A model generated the notes under the pieces. That model saw only the letters and a list, made by a program, of their open reading frames with translations, was not told the DNA's origin and did no database searches. From the NCBI GenBank assembly GCA_012932295.1, contig JAAONU010000014.1:2436501-2500500 (forward strand): a DNA stretch of 64,000 bases, read 5' to 3'. The number at the start of each line of letters is the position of its first letter. Within the stretch, counting starts at the first letter, position 1. This document shows, piece after piece, positions 21,808-35,451 of this stretch. This DNA comes from Cyclina sinensis (taxonomy: Eukaryota > Mollusca > Bivalvia > Venerida > Veneridae). The position numbers were made by a program, and so were the translations under genes.

Positions 21808-22092
21808 TAGGTCAAACTTGATTTGGTTTTATTGGGGTTTAACGCCAGTTTAACAGCTAAGGGCATATTCCGGCGGTCAGTCCACCTAACCAGTGTTCCT
21901 GGATATCCAACCAGTTTACTAACCACTTTCTTCGCAAGTGGCTGACTACTTCCTCACTTGCTTCAGAGGTGAGGGACAAATGACCTATAGATCAATTATT
22001 ACGGAGAAATTTTGCCGGCTCTGATGGGGATTGAACCGGGATCGCCAAGATTGACAATCCGATGATCTACCGGCCGGCTAGGACAAACTTGA
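21808..22092 (-). mobile_element. tRNA-derived SINE, copy 1, with target-site duplication
   Basis: The head is at the right on the minus strand. The plus strand shows GGATTGAACC (22028-22037), the complement of a B-box GGTTCAATCC, and GATGATCTACCGGCCGGC as an A-box region. The body runs left to an A-rich tail (minus strand ...AATAAAACCAAA). It is flanked by TAGGTCAAACTTGA (21808-21821) and TAGGACAAACTTGA (22079-22092), a 14-bp target duplication with one difference, so 21822-22078 is the inserted element. A second copy is at 23478-23734. Confidence 0.8.
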
Positions 22093-23464
22093 AACTAACT
22101 ATGTATAACGAGTTTTCAAAGACCAAACGGCAATTAACAGTGGCTTATCCGAACACGGATATGTCACAGGCTATTATGCAATCTAATTATAATTGCATAT
22201 TTATAATTGCCGTTCTGTTGGCATCTATAGCTCTGATATGGTCATAGTACTTTAACACTTGGAAATTTTATTGGGAATTGAATGTCATTTTTTCCAGAGA
22301 TCTGGCATTGTATTTTTAATTTTATCTGAATTAAATGTGCAGACGTCAAACTGAAATAAGTAAGGTCTGTTTTTTTCCTGGAGTGAAAAAATGTCAACCT
22401 GGGATTAAAAGTAAAAAATGCAGTGAATGTAACAACTGTCATTTACTCTCGTATTATGTTGCTGATTTTTAGTCGCCGGAACGCAAGATAAGTTCATCGC
22501 GACTTAGATGTTTTAATTTAACAATTGTAAATCAACTTCAAACCTGAAAGAACAAATCAAATCTAATTACGATACTGAAAAACTTTTAATGGTTTAAAAG
22601 TCAAAATCGCGATATATTTTGTAAACAAAACCATTGACAACCAGGGGTGTGACTAATTACAGGATCTGAGTTCTGACCACGGATCTAAGTTTTTTTGTAC
22701 GGACAGAGCTTCGAACGAGCAGATAATTAGATTAATCCAGGTATTGATTGTATGAACTGAAGAATTATATAGTTGGTATTCTCTTCTATGAATGATCTAA
22801 AAGTATTATAAGACATGTGATGTTCTGTCCGCGAATCTAAGATTTGTATATGGACAGAGTTTCAAACGAATAGATAATTAAGTTAACCAAGGTGTATTTT
22901 GTACAGATAGAACTTTTATATGATTAAATTTAATTGTCTTAGATGACGAGTTACTTTATTTATCCAAATATAAATGCAACAATTTATTTAGATAAATTAT
23001 TCGAATCACGATGAGTACACTTCCGCCATTCTTCAATGGACCATAAATCTTAAGTATCGCTTTCTCTCGCCATGTATTTTTGCAACAATGGCGCCGTCGA
23101 TTTTAAAAGTCAAAATGCATATATTTGTTAATCGCAGATTTTCGTAATATCTTGGATCATGAAATAAAACAAGGAGTTGATTTAAAACATACATTCGAAT
23201 TTTTTGACATTTGGTACCCTTTAACAGCACAACATTTTCTTGACGAAATTCTTCCTCGGTGAATGAAGGCATTAGCTCGTGAACAACTGCATTAATTTTC
23301 CCCAGATAAATGCTTAATATTGTAAAATACGCGACAGACATTCTAAGGTTTCAAAAACAGTAAACACAAAACGAACGATGAAGTGTGTAATTTATTTGAT
23401 TTTCAAATCTAAAAACTAGCTTTTTATCAAATTTACAACAAAATTTATCGTCACATTTGTCCGG
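22093..23464. other. Spacer between two SINE copies, no secure gene
   Basis: Contains a diverged direct repeat (22676-22892). It also holds a 102-codon ORF on the minus strand (23033-23341; contains HELMPSFTEEEFRQENVVLL), the longest unassigned ORF in the window outside repeats. I recognise no domain, and its ends do not look like splice sites; it could be a remnant exon or chance. Confidence 0.4.
22676..22892 (+). repeat. Diverged direct repeat, about 65-bp units 155-160 bp apart
   Basis: Unit 1 (about 22676-22742) and unit 2 (about 22831-22892) share GATCTAAG/AATCTAAG, GGACAGAG, TTC(G/A)AACGA and AGATAATTA in the same order. Roughly 75% similar by eye. The structure suggests an old tandem duplication of a block of about 157 bp. 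Confidence 0.6.
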
Positions 23465-23746
23465 GCTCAAATGCTTATTCGTTTAGTTTATTGTGGTTTC
23501 ACGCCAGTTTTTAACAGCTGAGACGATATCCCGCCAGTCAGTTCACCTAACAAGTGTTCCTAGGTATCCAACCAGTTTACTAATCAATTTCTCCGTAAGT
23601 GACTGACTACTTCTTGACTTGCTGCAGAGGTGAGGGACAAATGACCTATAGATGAATCGTCTGAGATCACGGAGAAATTCTGCCAGCCCTCATGGGAACT
23701 GAACCGGGAACTTCAGGATTGACAATGATGCTCAGCTTCAAATGTA
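23465..23746 (-). mobile_element. tRNA-derived SINE, copy 2
   Basis: Same family and orientation as 21822-22078. Shared blocks include GTGTTCCT, TATCCAACCAGTTTACTAA, GAGGTGAGGGACAAATGACC and TGAACCGGGA. The tRNA-like head at the right is truncated relative to copy 1. Flanks GCTCAAATG (from 23465) and GCTTCAAATG (from 23735) look like a decayed target duplication. Copies 1 and 2 are about 80% alike by eye. Confidence 0.75.
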
Positions 23747-26285
23747 GGGGATTTTTTTCTTTATAAAGAAACGTTATAGTTTTCGACAAACTTTGTGTGT
23801 TGTACACTTTTATAAATCATAAGATAAATGCTGCCTAAACGATAGAACCCTGTAAAACGGAGGGCATACCTCAAAATTAGAAGTAAAAGAAAAGCGTATT
23901 CTATTAATTTCAAAGTATTCTATGTGAGTGTTTTGCAAACTTCTGCTTGGTATGTAGTACAATTCTAAGTACTGTATGGAACAAACTTCACTCAAACGTT
24001 TGTCAGAAGTCATTTAGGTTACACTTCTTTCAGAAGTTATTGTCGATTTCTGGGCGACGCTCAATTTATGGAAAATATTTGATAAGAGGTGCTAACTGTT
24101 AGTAAAATCTCAGGAAATGCTAGACGTGAACTGATTGCAGATGTTGTTTTGGGACGTGTATATCAGAAAAATGCTCCTGTAAATTCTACAAACCCTTGAA
24201 GTAAATTTACAAACGTTTGGATAAGTTATTCATAAAAGACAAACTGTTTTAGAAAAGAAAATACTTTTAACCATATATCTTTTTTAAAGATAATTTTAAA
24301 AAAGGCAGTACTTCTGGTTATAAATCAATTAAAAACGTCACTGTGATTCTTTTGCAAACCTTAGTAAGACTGTGTTATGTCTATAAAAGCATTATTGTAA
24401 AATCCAACCCAATTTCTAGACAATGATATGGTGTATGTTGTCACAAAATATATTCACGTGGTGATTTTAATAAACTGATAGCTTCATTTTGTATTTTAAA
24501 CATTATAGCTATTGTTCGTTACAGAAGTATTCTATAAAAAGCGCACGTTTCAAAGAAAGTTGCAGTAATTTTCATTTTCATTGTAATGACATAAAAGCAA
24601 AATATTTAAGAATTTTGATCAAGAAATAAGTATAATTTGTATATTTTCGGTTACATTTTAAGTAACATTTTTATATAAAGAATAAGGAATATAGAAATAG
24701 AAATGGCGTAGATTTGTTTTGTTACTCTAGTTGTGAACGTCAAAAAATGAAAAAAAATTAATATAGAACGATACGTGTGAACGGGAGGCTTGCCATTTTT
24801 GCAAACGTTCAAATATTACAGAATAAGTTGGTGATGACAAATGGAACAGTTGCTAATTTGTTAATGTTGATGCGTATTCGACAACGTATGCAAAAGCGTT
24901 GTATTCTAATTTCATAGCAGTAACATTTCTATATAACATTTCCTTTTATCATTTATGTTTCTTCTTTTTAATTGATCTTGTTAAATCGTATATCTACATA
25001 TATACAATCAGTAATCTGAACGTTAGCGTTTCTCTAACTATGTTCTGATTCTATGTGAATTTTATTTCACATCTTTCTTCCCGATTTCCATTTTAAATTT
25101 GTCAACTATTTACAACATATTATCAAAATACGTGGGTGAAAATCAATCTAAATGATTAACTGTCTGAACCAGTGTTTAGTAAAAAAGCAACTAAGCTGAA
25201 ACTTCATTTCAACTGTTTGTTTTATACTGACAGTCTACAGACTACGAGACTTCGATCGCATCCGAAAGACTCAAGATTTCTAATTTTATACGATAATTTA
25301 ATGTCTTATATAGAATGTTTTAGTAATATTTAACTCTAAGCTGTCATTCGAACATTGTATGTTAGAGTAAATGCTGTGCTTAAGGCATTAAGTAGATAGA
25401 AAATCGCTACATACTCAAATTTCAGAAAAGTGGCTGTCTGATCGATTTGATATTTTGAAGTTGTCATTATTTCAACAAACCTATATACCATACTATGTAG
25501 AGAACTTTTCTAAACAAAAGTGAATAAGGGATCTAACTGAATTAAATTAAGATAAAACAAAGATTTTGACGTGATTTGATACCGGTTTACCTGAACTTAC
25601 AATTTTGCTACCAACAATTATATTCCCTGTGTTCGTTTTTACAATCCCACAACGGTGTTTTTTTTTTAATTTGTAGTTTGTTGCTGAGCATTTTTATACA
25701 AATGCGTGAAACAAAATCAGTCTGAACATGGAACATTTCTATTAGGTTACTCATACAGAACTTTTCTCTCCATTTCAAAACGAATTAGCTTCCATTCTAC
25801 ATTGCTTCCTGTACCACGAGTGAAATCAAACAACTCAAACAATTTTCAAACGAGTTTGTATCTGTGATTTATGAGTGATGTTTTTTTTTAAAGTATTTTG
25901 TAATGATTCTAGTGTTAGCCTTTTTTCTGTATTTTTTCTTAAGTCATCTAGAATTGTAAAACATTAAGCATACATAAGATGTTTTATTACTATAACGACT
26001 TACGCGTAGACAGTAAAATAAAGTGACTAACCCTTTATTTTCATCAATTTATATCCAAAATTTTGAAAAAAATTGTGATATGTTCATAAAAAGTACATAA
26101 ATCATGTTAATCTTGGTCAAATTCTGAGGATTTTCATAAATGGCAAAATAAATATAAATAAATTAGATAAAAAAAATAAATAAATAAAAACAAACAAACA
26201 AAAACTATACAGTAACTAGATTGCTGTTGGTAAGTCTCGAGTAAGAATATCAGGTCTTCGAAAATTGAATATACAAATGAAGTAT
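23747..26285. other. No gene seen
   Basis: About 2.5 kb of AT-rich sequence with only noise-length ORFs. No repeat structure, transposon termini or RNA gene recognised. Confidence 0.5.
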
Positions 26286-27890
26286 ATATTTATGCCACCC
26301 TTTCCATTGCTTTGTCCGTCCGTCCGTCTGCCCGTAGACCAGGTATTGTACGATCAATAAATAGCGATTGCTTTAGCCTACAGTCCACAGATTTAGAAAG
26401 GAGGTTGGTTATGACCTGTAAATGACACATACCGATTTTTGGTCAAGGTCACTGTCACTTTGAATTTAAAATCCTGTTTGCTAAATAAATCAAGTACCGT
26501 TTAATCTTTACCCTTGCAACTTCAAAGGTGCACTCGCCTTTATTAGAAAAAAAACTATTGTTTTTTGGTTTTTTTTTTGGGGGGGGGGAGATCAGTAGGT
26601 CACTGTTAAAAATCATGTCCACTCAGTGACTAAGGAACCGTTTGACCTGAACAGGGTGGGTGCCCGAACTGTGCAGAATACCTCTGTTGTTTTGTTTTTT
26701 CTTATTGGGGCGGGGTCAGTAGGCCAAAGGTCAAGGTCATGCATGGGTTACCTTTCATTATGAAAGGTTTCTGCTGAATAGCCCGAATACAATTTGACCT
26801 ACGCCCTTCAAATTGCATAATGTTCATGTAATGTTCACCTTATTTGAAAATGGTTTCCTTATAATGATTTGAATACTAGTTGACCTACGCTCCCTCAGCA
26901 GCTAAATGAATACACTACCGTTACTTCAAACCGGTGCTTTAAAACCAGTAGATTTATGATATTGACCTTTACAATGAACTTTTAAACAATCAATGAAAGT
27001 GCACAAATATCCCCAAAACCGAAAAATCTTTAAACCTTTTTTCATTGGTTTAAACGATCATGTGATTCCAAAAATTATAAATAGACGGGTGTTTTCTGAC
27101 AATTTTGTAAACAAATTTAAACTACGCCTTTATGTAAACATCTTAATACAGCAATTAAACGTCTAAAAACAACCATACCATCATGATTTTTAAGCTTTTT
27201 GATAGTTTGATTGGTTAATTTACGTATAAATATTTAAAAAAAACACTTTCAAAAGTGAAATACGTAAGTAACTTGCAGAAATGCATTGTTTACATTTTGG
27301 GTTGTCAATTGTATGTATGGACATTTCGTTGTAAGCTAGTCACTGACTGGCTGAAAAGTAACCGTGGTTTTCCCTGTCTAAAAATAAAAATATCGTTCTG
27401 AAAATTTAATTTTAGCAGAGGTAAGAAAGTGAAACATTCGACCGATGCGCAGGAGAGTACAGTTGACCCACAGACTTCAAATTTCAAAGAATGGTTCCTT
27501 TGTTGGCTATTGTCTTTGGGTGAGTAGGTTAAAGGTCAAGATCACCGCCAGCTTGAATAACTGTTATTGCTCAACAACTCCAGGACCTTTTGACCTACAC
27601 CCTTCAACATTCATAATGTGGTTGATCTTATTGAGTAGAAGACCGTTATTGCTAAAGGGTCAAGGTCATGATCACCTTTAATTTGAAGATAATTTCTGCT
27701 CAAAAAGTCATTTGACCCACATCCTTTAAACTTCATATGGTGGTTACCGTTATTGAGTATGAGACCTTCATTGTGTTTTAATATTTGTAGGTCAAAGGTC
27801 AAAGGTCATTGTTACCTATAATTTGAAAACAGTTTTTCTTCAATAACTTGAGTTACATTTGACATAGCCTGCGAACCTCAAACTTTTAAG
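26286..27890 (-). repeat. GGTCA-rich interspersed repeat block with about 137-bp internal units
   Basis: Starts with GTCCGTCCGTCCGTCTGCCC, the complement of a GACAGACGGAC-type tail. It then shows repeated modules with GGTCAAAGGTCAAGGTCA, TTTGACCTACRCCCTTCAAA, GGTTACC.TTATTGAGTA and TTTCTGCTCAATAA. Modules are visible near 26700-26880, 27516, 27655 and 27788 at a spacing of about 130-140 bp; the stretch about 26900-27470 interrupts them. The same modules occur on the opposite strand at 62700-63117. The ORFs at 27305-27802 are products of the repeat. The G-run at 26579-26588 is part of this block. Confidence 0.7.
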
Positions 27891-30353
27891 GGGGACATAC
27901 ATGTGATTCTGACATCTCTTGTTCACTTTTAACTTTGGAGGCATAATTAACTTAATTTTATTCAGCTTGTAAATGTTAAGGTTATTAGCATGTTCCAATA
28001 ATGTTAATAAATTTCGTGATATCTTTTCATCAACAATTTTCGTTTTGTAAATTGTCCATTATGTCTTAATCATTGAAACAGTTACAAGTCTCAAGGAAAA
28101 TATCACGTGAGTAATAATCTTTGCTAAGAATGTTTTGAATATTAGTTTCAGCAAGTACTTTTTACATAAAAAAAATACGTTACTAACTATTTTTACTCTG
28201 TCCTTTCTTGTCTCATAGTTTCATCTAAAGAATATTAGCATCTAAGGAACACTAGGAAACCACGTAAAGACAAAAATAGATTGCATCTAAGATGTCTTCT
28301 ATTTGTTACTATTTAAACCGAGTCAAAGCTATCATTTCGTATTTTGCTATCCTTGGAATGACATTAACATTAATATACAGTCATATCTGACTGACATCGT
28401 CTGAAATAGTTATTTGATGCCATGTGGGTTCTTACTGTTAATAAACCAAGTGTCATCTCTCAGGTGCCATTTTTAACCAATGCTCTTTTCTGAGCAATTA
28501 AATTCATCGGCAATTCCTATATATGATTTTGTTGATGAAGAGTTAAGAAGAATGCACTTGCAAAACACTACGTATTTTAACAAATTGAACTATTGTGTTA
28601 TTTTATTTTATGTTAATTGTTAAGCTGTGACATTGTTATGAAAAAAGATATAAAATTAAGTTCTCAATATATAACATCAAATCCAAATATATTAAATTAG
28701 TCTTCATTAGGTAGATACTTATATGATATGACATGATAAGCTGTTTCTACTGTATTATTGTTTCAAAATGTTGGAGATATACTACTTGCTTTTTAAGTGA
28801 CGTTTAAAAGACCAGTTCTTGCAAATCTGGCCAGGCAGATAGACTGAACACAGCAGAGCTTCCCTGTAAAAAATATGTTTGAATCATATTGGGATCGTTT
28901 TAGCAGTGATATCCCAATTGAAATGATTGATATTCCTTCCGTGCTTCCGACAAACCTTTCTACTATACATTTCCTAATCATATATGTAAAGCAGGCGGCA
29001 GCTGGTCAACATTCTTAAACTAGCTGATAGCTTACCAACGTGCCACATCAGAACTCGAAGCTTCGATCTCCCACTTTGTAAGAGGACGCCATAAGCTCTA
29101 AGACAAGGATGCGATCGTATTGCATGTCGCACCATGTATTAATATCATGTAAACATATGTAATTTATGACTGACATGAGATTATCTCGGGTTTTCTTCTG
29201 TGATATATAGTATGGCTGCTTATAATAGAATGTAATGATTTAATGAGGAACAGATAATCCAAGTATTTATACTTTTGGTAAGATATGCTTTCTTTGAAAC
29301 GTGTTTGGGAATATGATTTTTTCTCTTTTAACACAGTTACATTTATCATCAGACAATTTCACTTTCTATTAAGGATCTTATTTAAGGACTTGAGATGATT
29401 AGTCGTCTTTTACACTCGTAAGAAGTACAGAGGTTAGGACGAACTTTTTTAATAATATATCAAATCAGAATCAGTATTTGAGGCTTCGTATCAACTTTTA
29501 TCTTGCCTTCTTAAATTTCACAAGCAATTATACGTTGATTATTTCCAGACAATACAAATTTTATGGGGTTTAGCTTTAGCTCCAGTTACTCAAAACCGGA
29601 AGATATCTCTAAACGTTAGTGCTATGCCAAAACAATGAATTAGATAGAAAATCTTTTCGGGTTTAAAGCGACTGACTCACAGATTGGTCGACAATGCATA
29701 AAAATGTTGAAAATATAGAAAATAAAACACTTGTTCTGTAAACTACTACTTTTTTTTCCCCAGTATATTTATTGTAGTTATATCATAAAATGATATACAA
29801 AACTGAATTACAAGTTCTGTATAATACATCTTATCAATAGTAGGAAGGTTTTTACTAGTAATATTATTCCCGCTAATTACAGTGTTTAGTTTTTCCTAAA
29901 CGAAAGGTCGAAACAAGGATGATTTTATTATTTAAAATGCAAAACAGCGCTTTACGGTGAAGGTCACGGTGAGACACACAACATCAATATTACGGCAGCA
30001 GGTATTAGCTATTTAAATAAACACACAAATAAATAAATAAATACATGATACTCAGTTAATTCAGTTTGAATCTGAACAGACAGTTGGACAAGGTGTCCAG
30101 CTTATTGATGTTTCTGTTGATCTGTCATCACTAAAATCTGAATAGTAAATTGTGTTATTCCCGAAGAAAAACTTCTATGTATTTATTCATTTTTACTTTT
30201 ATATTTCATTATTTTCAATGAAAATGTCAACTTGTTAACAGTTATCATGTATCAACCCCTACATTCTGTTAAAAGGAAATAACCGACTGATCTTATAGTA
30301 AATATTGCCGTTTAATTGTACAAAATATTGATCAGAATTATGCAACACTAAAA
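27891..30353. other. No gene seen; possible tRNA-like remnant near 29040
   Basis: AT-rich intergenic sequence. At about 29035-29105 the minus strand resembles a decayed tRNA-derived head (TTAGAGCTTATGG, then GCTTCGAGTTC), but both promoter boxes have mismatches. A lone TTAAAGCGACTGAC-type end lies at 29661 (separate entry). Confidence 0.4.
29661..29700 (+). mobile_element. Solitary end of the TTAAAGCGACTGAC element family
   Basis: TTTAAAGCGACTGACTCACA matches the terminal repeat of the element at 13713-14113. No opposite end was found within the next few hundred bases, so this is a truncated or rearranged copy. Confidence 0.55.
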
Positions 30354-30635
30354 CGTATTGATCGTGTATCGCCTACTGTTAATCCTGTGGTTTCTTGAAG
30401 CGAACTGATCGTGTATCGCCTACTGTTTATACTATGGTTTCTTGAAGCGTATTGATCGTGTATCCCCAACTGTTTATCATGGGGTTTCTTGAAGCATATT
30501 GATCGTGTATCGCCTACTGTTTATACTATGGTTTCTTGAAGCGTATTGATCGTGTATCCCTAACTGTTTATCATGGGGTTTCTTGAAGCATATTGATCGT
30601 GTATCGCCTACTGTTTATCCTGGGGTTTCTTGAAG
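30354..30635 (+). repeat. Minisatellite: six exact-length 47-bp units
   Basis: Six contiguous copies of 47 bp starting CGTATTGATCGTGTATCGCC and ending TTTCTTGAAG (unit starts 30354, 30401, 30448, 30495, 30542, 30589). Copies 2 and 4 are nearly identical, as are 3 and 5, so the array also has a 94-bp two-unit period. There are no spacers, so it is not a CRISPR-like array. 47 is not a multiple of three, so it does not encode a protein repeat. Confidence 0.95.
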
Positions 30636-33600
30636 ACCAGTAATCTAAGAGAGCACCACAAGTTATATTTCAAGATATGTATAAAGACAGACCAATCATT
30701 CCAAACGATCTGTGAATACTTAAACACGCATTACCTATAATATCTGAGCTGTATTTTTTAGAGTTTGTTCTGAGCAATTAAGCCTTTCGGCATTTGCTCA
30801 TTATATTTAACTGTCCGACTGCTTAAAACATCCGACCTTATCAAAACATGTTCCAGCTTTACCAACATCAATTACTACAAATTACCAAAACCACGATAAC
30901 TTTTGTTTCGCCCGTTATTTACTTTAGATAAAAAATGTACCCTAGCTTTCTTTGTATTGTGCTTCAAAAATCTGAAAGTATTTTGTGATTTTGACTCCCT
31001 TTAAAGTCATAAACCATGTCATAATAACCTTGTGAAGCTTGCAACACTATACACGTCTATTAATGCCAATACATTTATATATGCAAATATCACTCGGCCA
31101 AGTCATAAGTGTCTCATTTCATTACGACAAATTACCGAGAAAAAAGAGGTCAGTAAATCAAATTTCTGAAGACAATTGTAGCCATGTATGGACGCATATA
31201 ACACATCTGAAAAGGGTCAGTAATCATAAGGCATACTATTTTTTTTTGTCATGAGAGACACGTAAATTAGAAGAAATTTGTGCAAAGTTAAGAACATATA
31301 GCCATTTTGAAGCACACTTGTCTGTTTGCGACAATAAGTAAAGTTCATGTAGAATATCACGATCAAAACCATTTCATAAATATTAATTCACTTTTTCTTT
31401 AGAATTCTTTTTAGAATTCGTCTTCCTATAGCAAGCTCCGTCTACTCCGGAAATTAAGATAGAAAATTAAAAGAGTGAAATGCATGCTGAAGAAAGTTAA
31501 AAGCCTATTTTTGAACTATTATTAAATGCCGATTAATTTCTCTTTTCTCACAATAACTTGAGACCGGAAAAACATCGAAATCTACAAAACTAAACATTAC
31601 CTAAAAGGAAAACATTTTCTTAAGAAAAAGAAATGCACAATTATTTTTCTAGAATGCTCTATTGATATGACCATCATCGTCTCTACGTATTGCTAAAAAC
31701 GTAAAGGAAAAGTTTCATGTCTAAAAGATAAAAAGATGTATGCAAACTGGTTTCTGTTCAAAGTTTGTTACATCACTGTCTTCAACCATGTTTTATTAGC
31801 ATATAATATTTGCATGATTTCTTTTATTTTTTTCTTAATAACCAAGTTTAATTTTATTGCATAACCACCGCACTGCAACATTACATTTAATGTTCCATTA
31901 AAAAAATCACATCTGACAAATAATAAGACGTTTTCGACACTGAACTGCCGAACTATTGATGAAAACTTTATTCTCGAATACAATAAATGCATAATGTAAC
32001 TGTCTGCCGTTGAACAAGATACATTAAAAAAACTTTAGAAAATTAAACAACTAAACAAAAGTTGCGATATAATAGGCTTTAAACTGTGTGACAAGATTTA
32101 TGTGCCGAATGTATAGAAAAATTTAACGGTTCTTTTTCTTAAATTCAAAGTTAATCGAAATGACTTTGCAGTACTATGAATATTTTGATATTTCAAAGAA
32201 AATGATCTTATTACTCGAGTCCTCTTGATATTGCGCTTCGTCACCTGAAAAGCCAACAAATTGTCATTTGAACTCGATAAAGTTATGTAATTACCACATC
32301 TCAAACTTACGTGACTACTACACGACATTTGAAATTTACATCACGATATGTAAAGATGACATCGCAGGAGGTGACTAAATAACAATTTTTAAATATACAT
32401 AGTGGTTGCTTTTACGTTCCGTTATGGGGAAAATAATGCTGAACAAAAGCATGGCAACAATACGCAAGCTAACAGAAAGATGTAAATAATATATAAATGA
32501 ATATTGACTGATTATAATAATTTCTACAGAGTATTCATGATGAGCTCTAAGACTTACTTTTTGATTGTCATTACTTTTTGGTTTCAAAATTCGATTTTGA
32601 TCATAAAAGGATTAGAGAACAGAACCTGAATTTAAAGTCTGCACGGTACATTTTCCTTTGGATTTACAAAAGCAATGGTTCAAACTGATATGTTGCTTTA
32701 AAGGTGATGAGTAATTTTTTTTGGTGTCGGACCGTGAACAAAATGTTTAAGAAACATGACACATTCTCATTTAAGAAAGAATCATTAATATTAACCGCAG
32801 TGTTAGAGAGTTGCGTATCAACAATAATTAAATAAATAATTTCTTCATCAGCTTACTCTTAGAGCAAGTACTACAGCTTCTCTGACCCATGTATAACAGA
32901 ACCTAGACCCAGCCTCTTGTATTTTTGCTATGACTAATGTACAGCTAGGTGAGCTGAAGCAGAAATAATTATTAGTTGTATCTCAGTCTTTTCCCTTCCG
33001 GAATATATATAGACCTTGTAATTTATCTGTCGTCACATGATAGATATCCCTGACAATTATTGTCAAGAAATCGAAAAATGTTGGTAGATTCCCATATGAG
33101 GCCGTTTCATTTTCCTAATGCCAGTTAAGAAAATTATCATTGATTTTTTTGCATTGATTTTAACCCAATTGTCAATTTTGCAACAGCACTAATACTTTTC
33201 TCTGAATTTGTTGTTATATAATTATGTAAATTTAAAAGCTTTTACCGAATTGAGATACGCAGTTGTTTGTGTGTTTGTACCGACGTTTCTCTATAAAAAC
33301 TTGTGGAAATATTAATAGGAAAGAGAAAATATGTTGAAAACAATGGCAAGGAATGAAATTGCCTACCAATAATGGCATCAAACAATAGTGTTACCTGTCA
33401 TTTATCTTCAGTTTACGACAATTGTGCGTGCTACACGCGAATAAACAGAAAATTGATATTAAACATGGCTTATCTTAAATAATATTAAAGTCTTCAGCCA
33501 AATGTCAGACTGTGATAAGAGATAAAACAATCTTAATTTAAATATATCTAGGGGTGAACTGCAACAAAAGCATCATATCAAAAATCACTATTGAAAAGAT

Positions 33601-35451
33601 GAATTTACTCATAATGCAGTACCCGTAGAAACTGCTTCCATATATTTCCAACTATATCCGTTTATTTAATAGACATATTGCACACACTTTAGACCGAGGA
33701 AAATATTTCGTTAGTCTGGGATAATAAAAACCTGTGTTTGTTTGTTTGTTTATTAGTTTTGATTCATTTTGTTTTGTTTTTGTTCTGTTGTGTGTGTGGG
33801 TGGGTGAGTAGTGGGAGTGGGGTGTTAACGGCAGTTTCAACCTCTTTTTGCTCATATTCCTGCGGAAGATAATAGTCACATAAAACGATTTTTATGTTTT
33901 GTACTGCTATTACCATTAATTATTTTAGTAATCAATACTATCTTCAAAATTATGTTGTGGTAATTGTTTGTCGTTCGTTTTGTCATAGCTATATAACGTA
34001 GAGTAATAGAGCTACGTTTGATTGACTTTGGAAATCAGTTGAAACGACAGTCATATAATTACTTACCAAATAAAAGCTTGTTCAGATGAAGACCATTGAA
34101 TTTATTCCAGAGCAGCACTTTTAAGATGCCAGAAAAACAACAACAACAACAAAATAAAAAAACAAAAAACAATACAACTTTTGATCTGCGTTACAATATA
34201 ACGTTTTTATGGTTTCAGACACAGATAAAGACAAGTTATTAATTATTATAATAGTACTGCATGTTCAGCCAAATATTTAGGAACTTAATTTGAATGTTTT
34301 ATGTGGTGTTTTTGCAAACAAATGGCTAAGATGGTTAATTGAACGGTATCATTCGTTTTGCTCCCCTCTGAGGCTCTGATATGTCAGAGGTAAAACATCA
34401 CAAGTAATATACCGTCATATTTTATTGGCACAATCTGATCTCTTGATAAATCAGACGGATTGACCTATCAGACATTAATGTATGAATGTCGAGTTTGTAC
34501 GCAATTGGATCATACGTCGTAATGTCATGGTAGCAAACTGCAAATAAGATTGATCATATATGTCTTTTTTTATTTCTAATAAAAGATAGGTACAATATGT
34601 TTGATAAAAGTTTTTGAAGTAAATGAAACGTTTGATAAGTCCTCATTAAATTTATACTTGAACAAACCATATTCATTATTTTTACGAGGCTGTTAATTAG
34701 TTCGTAATAGTTCATAATGCGAGTCCTTTTTTAGGGATTCTATATATTCATTATTAGATGTCACTGAATATGATTTTAAAGACCTCTCTGGACTCAAAAC
34801 ATATGAATGAATAAAAATGCCATAATTAAGTTGTTGGTGATTATTTTTTTGTGAAAAAAATTACATACAATATTAGATGATTTCTTTTTCAATTTGTAGA
34901 CAAAAGGAGTCTAATGCAACAAACTGTTTTCACCAAGATATCAAAGACAAATCGCAAGGGCCTGGCATAAAAGACTATGTATTATACACTGTTTACCAGA
35001 CGTTTGTTATCAGCACTAGATATAGGGATAACACCATTTCTGGATGAAATGAGGTTCTCTCAGTAGTTCAAAGATTTATAATATAATGGAAAACAATTCA
35101 CTGCTTAAATAGCATACCTAGTAGTGGTACTTTTGGGAATATGCATACATGCATTCGTTTGCAATAAAGTAAGTAATGCAGACGTTTATTTCTCCCAACT
35201 GCAAGAAGTTTCCATGCCAAAGATTATCATAAACTACTTGCAGCATAGCTTACCATAATATTACAGAATACCGACTGATTTATCGCACGTTCTGCCAAAT
35301 TCAGAAGACTAGAAAAGAACATTAAATTTTAATATAATTTTATTGCTTTTACAATTTCCAGTGTACTCATCTAAGAAAGGAAGAGAGAAAAATAATTGTC
35401 AAATGAATGAACTAGATTATTTCATCAAAAGCAGCTAAGATAAGATTCGTA
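30636..35451. other. No gene seen
   Basis: About 4.8 kb of AT-rich DNA. Only low-complexity patches stand out: a TTTG run near 33735, a GTGTGTGTGGGTGGGTG patch near 33790 and a CAACAACAAC patch near 34140. The 70-76-codon ORFs on the minus strand (31768-32587, 33652-33879) have no recognisable motifs. Confidence 0.5.

Noticed and set aside
23033..23341. 102-codon minus-strand ORF
   Set aside because: Longest unassigned ORF outside repeats, but no domain, no signal peptide, no paralogue in the window; kept only as a note.
30354..30635. Regular repeats that might look like a CRISPR array
   Set aside because: Units are contiguous with no spacers, in an animal genome; it is a minisatellite. The same applies to 35452-35636.
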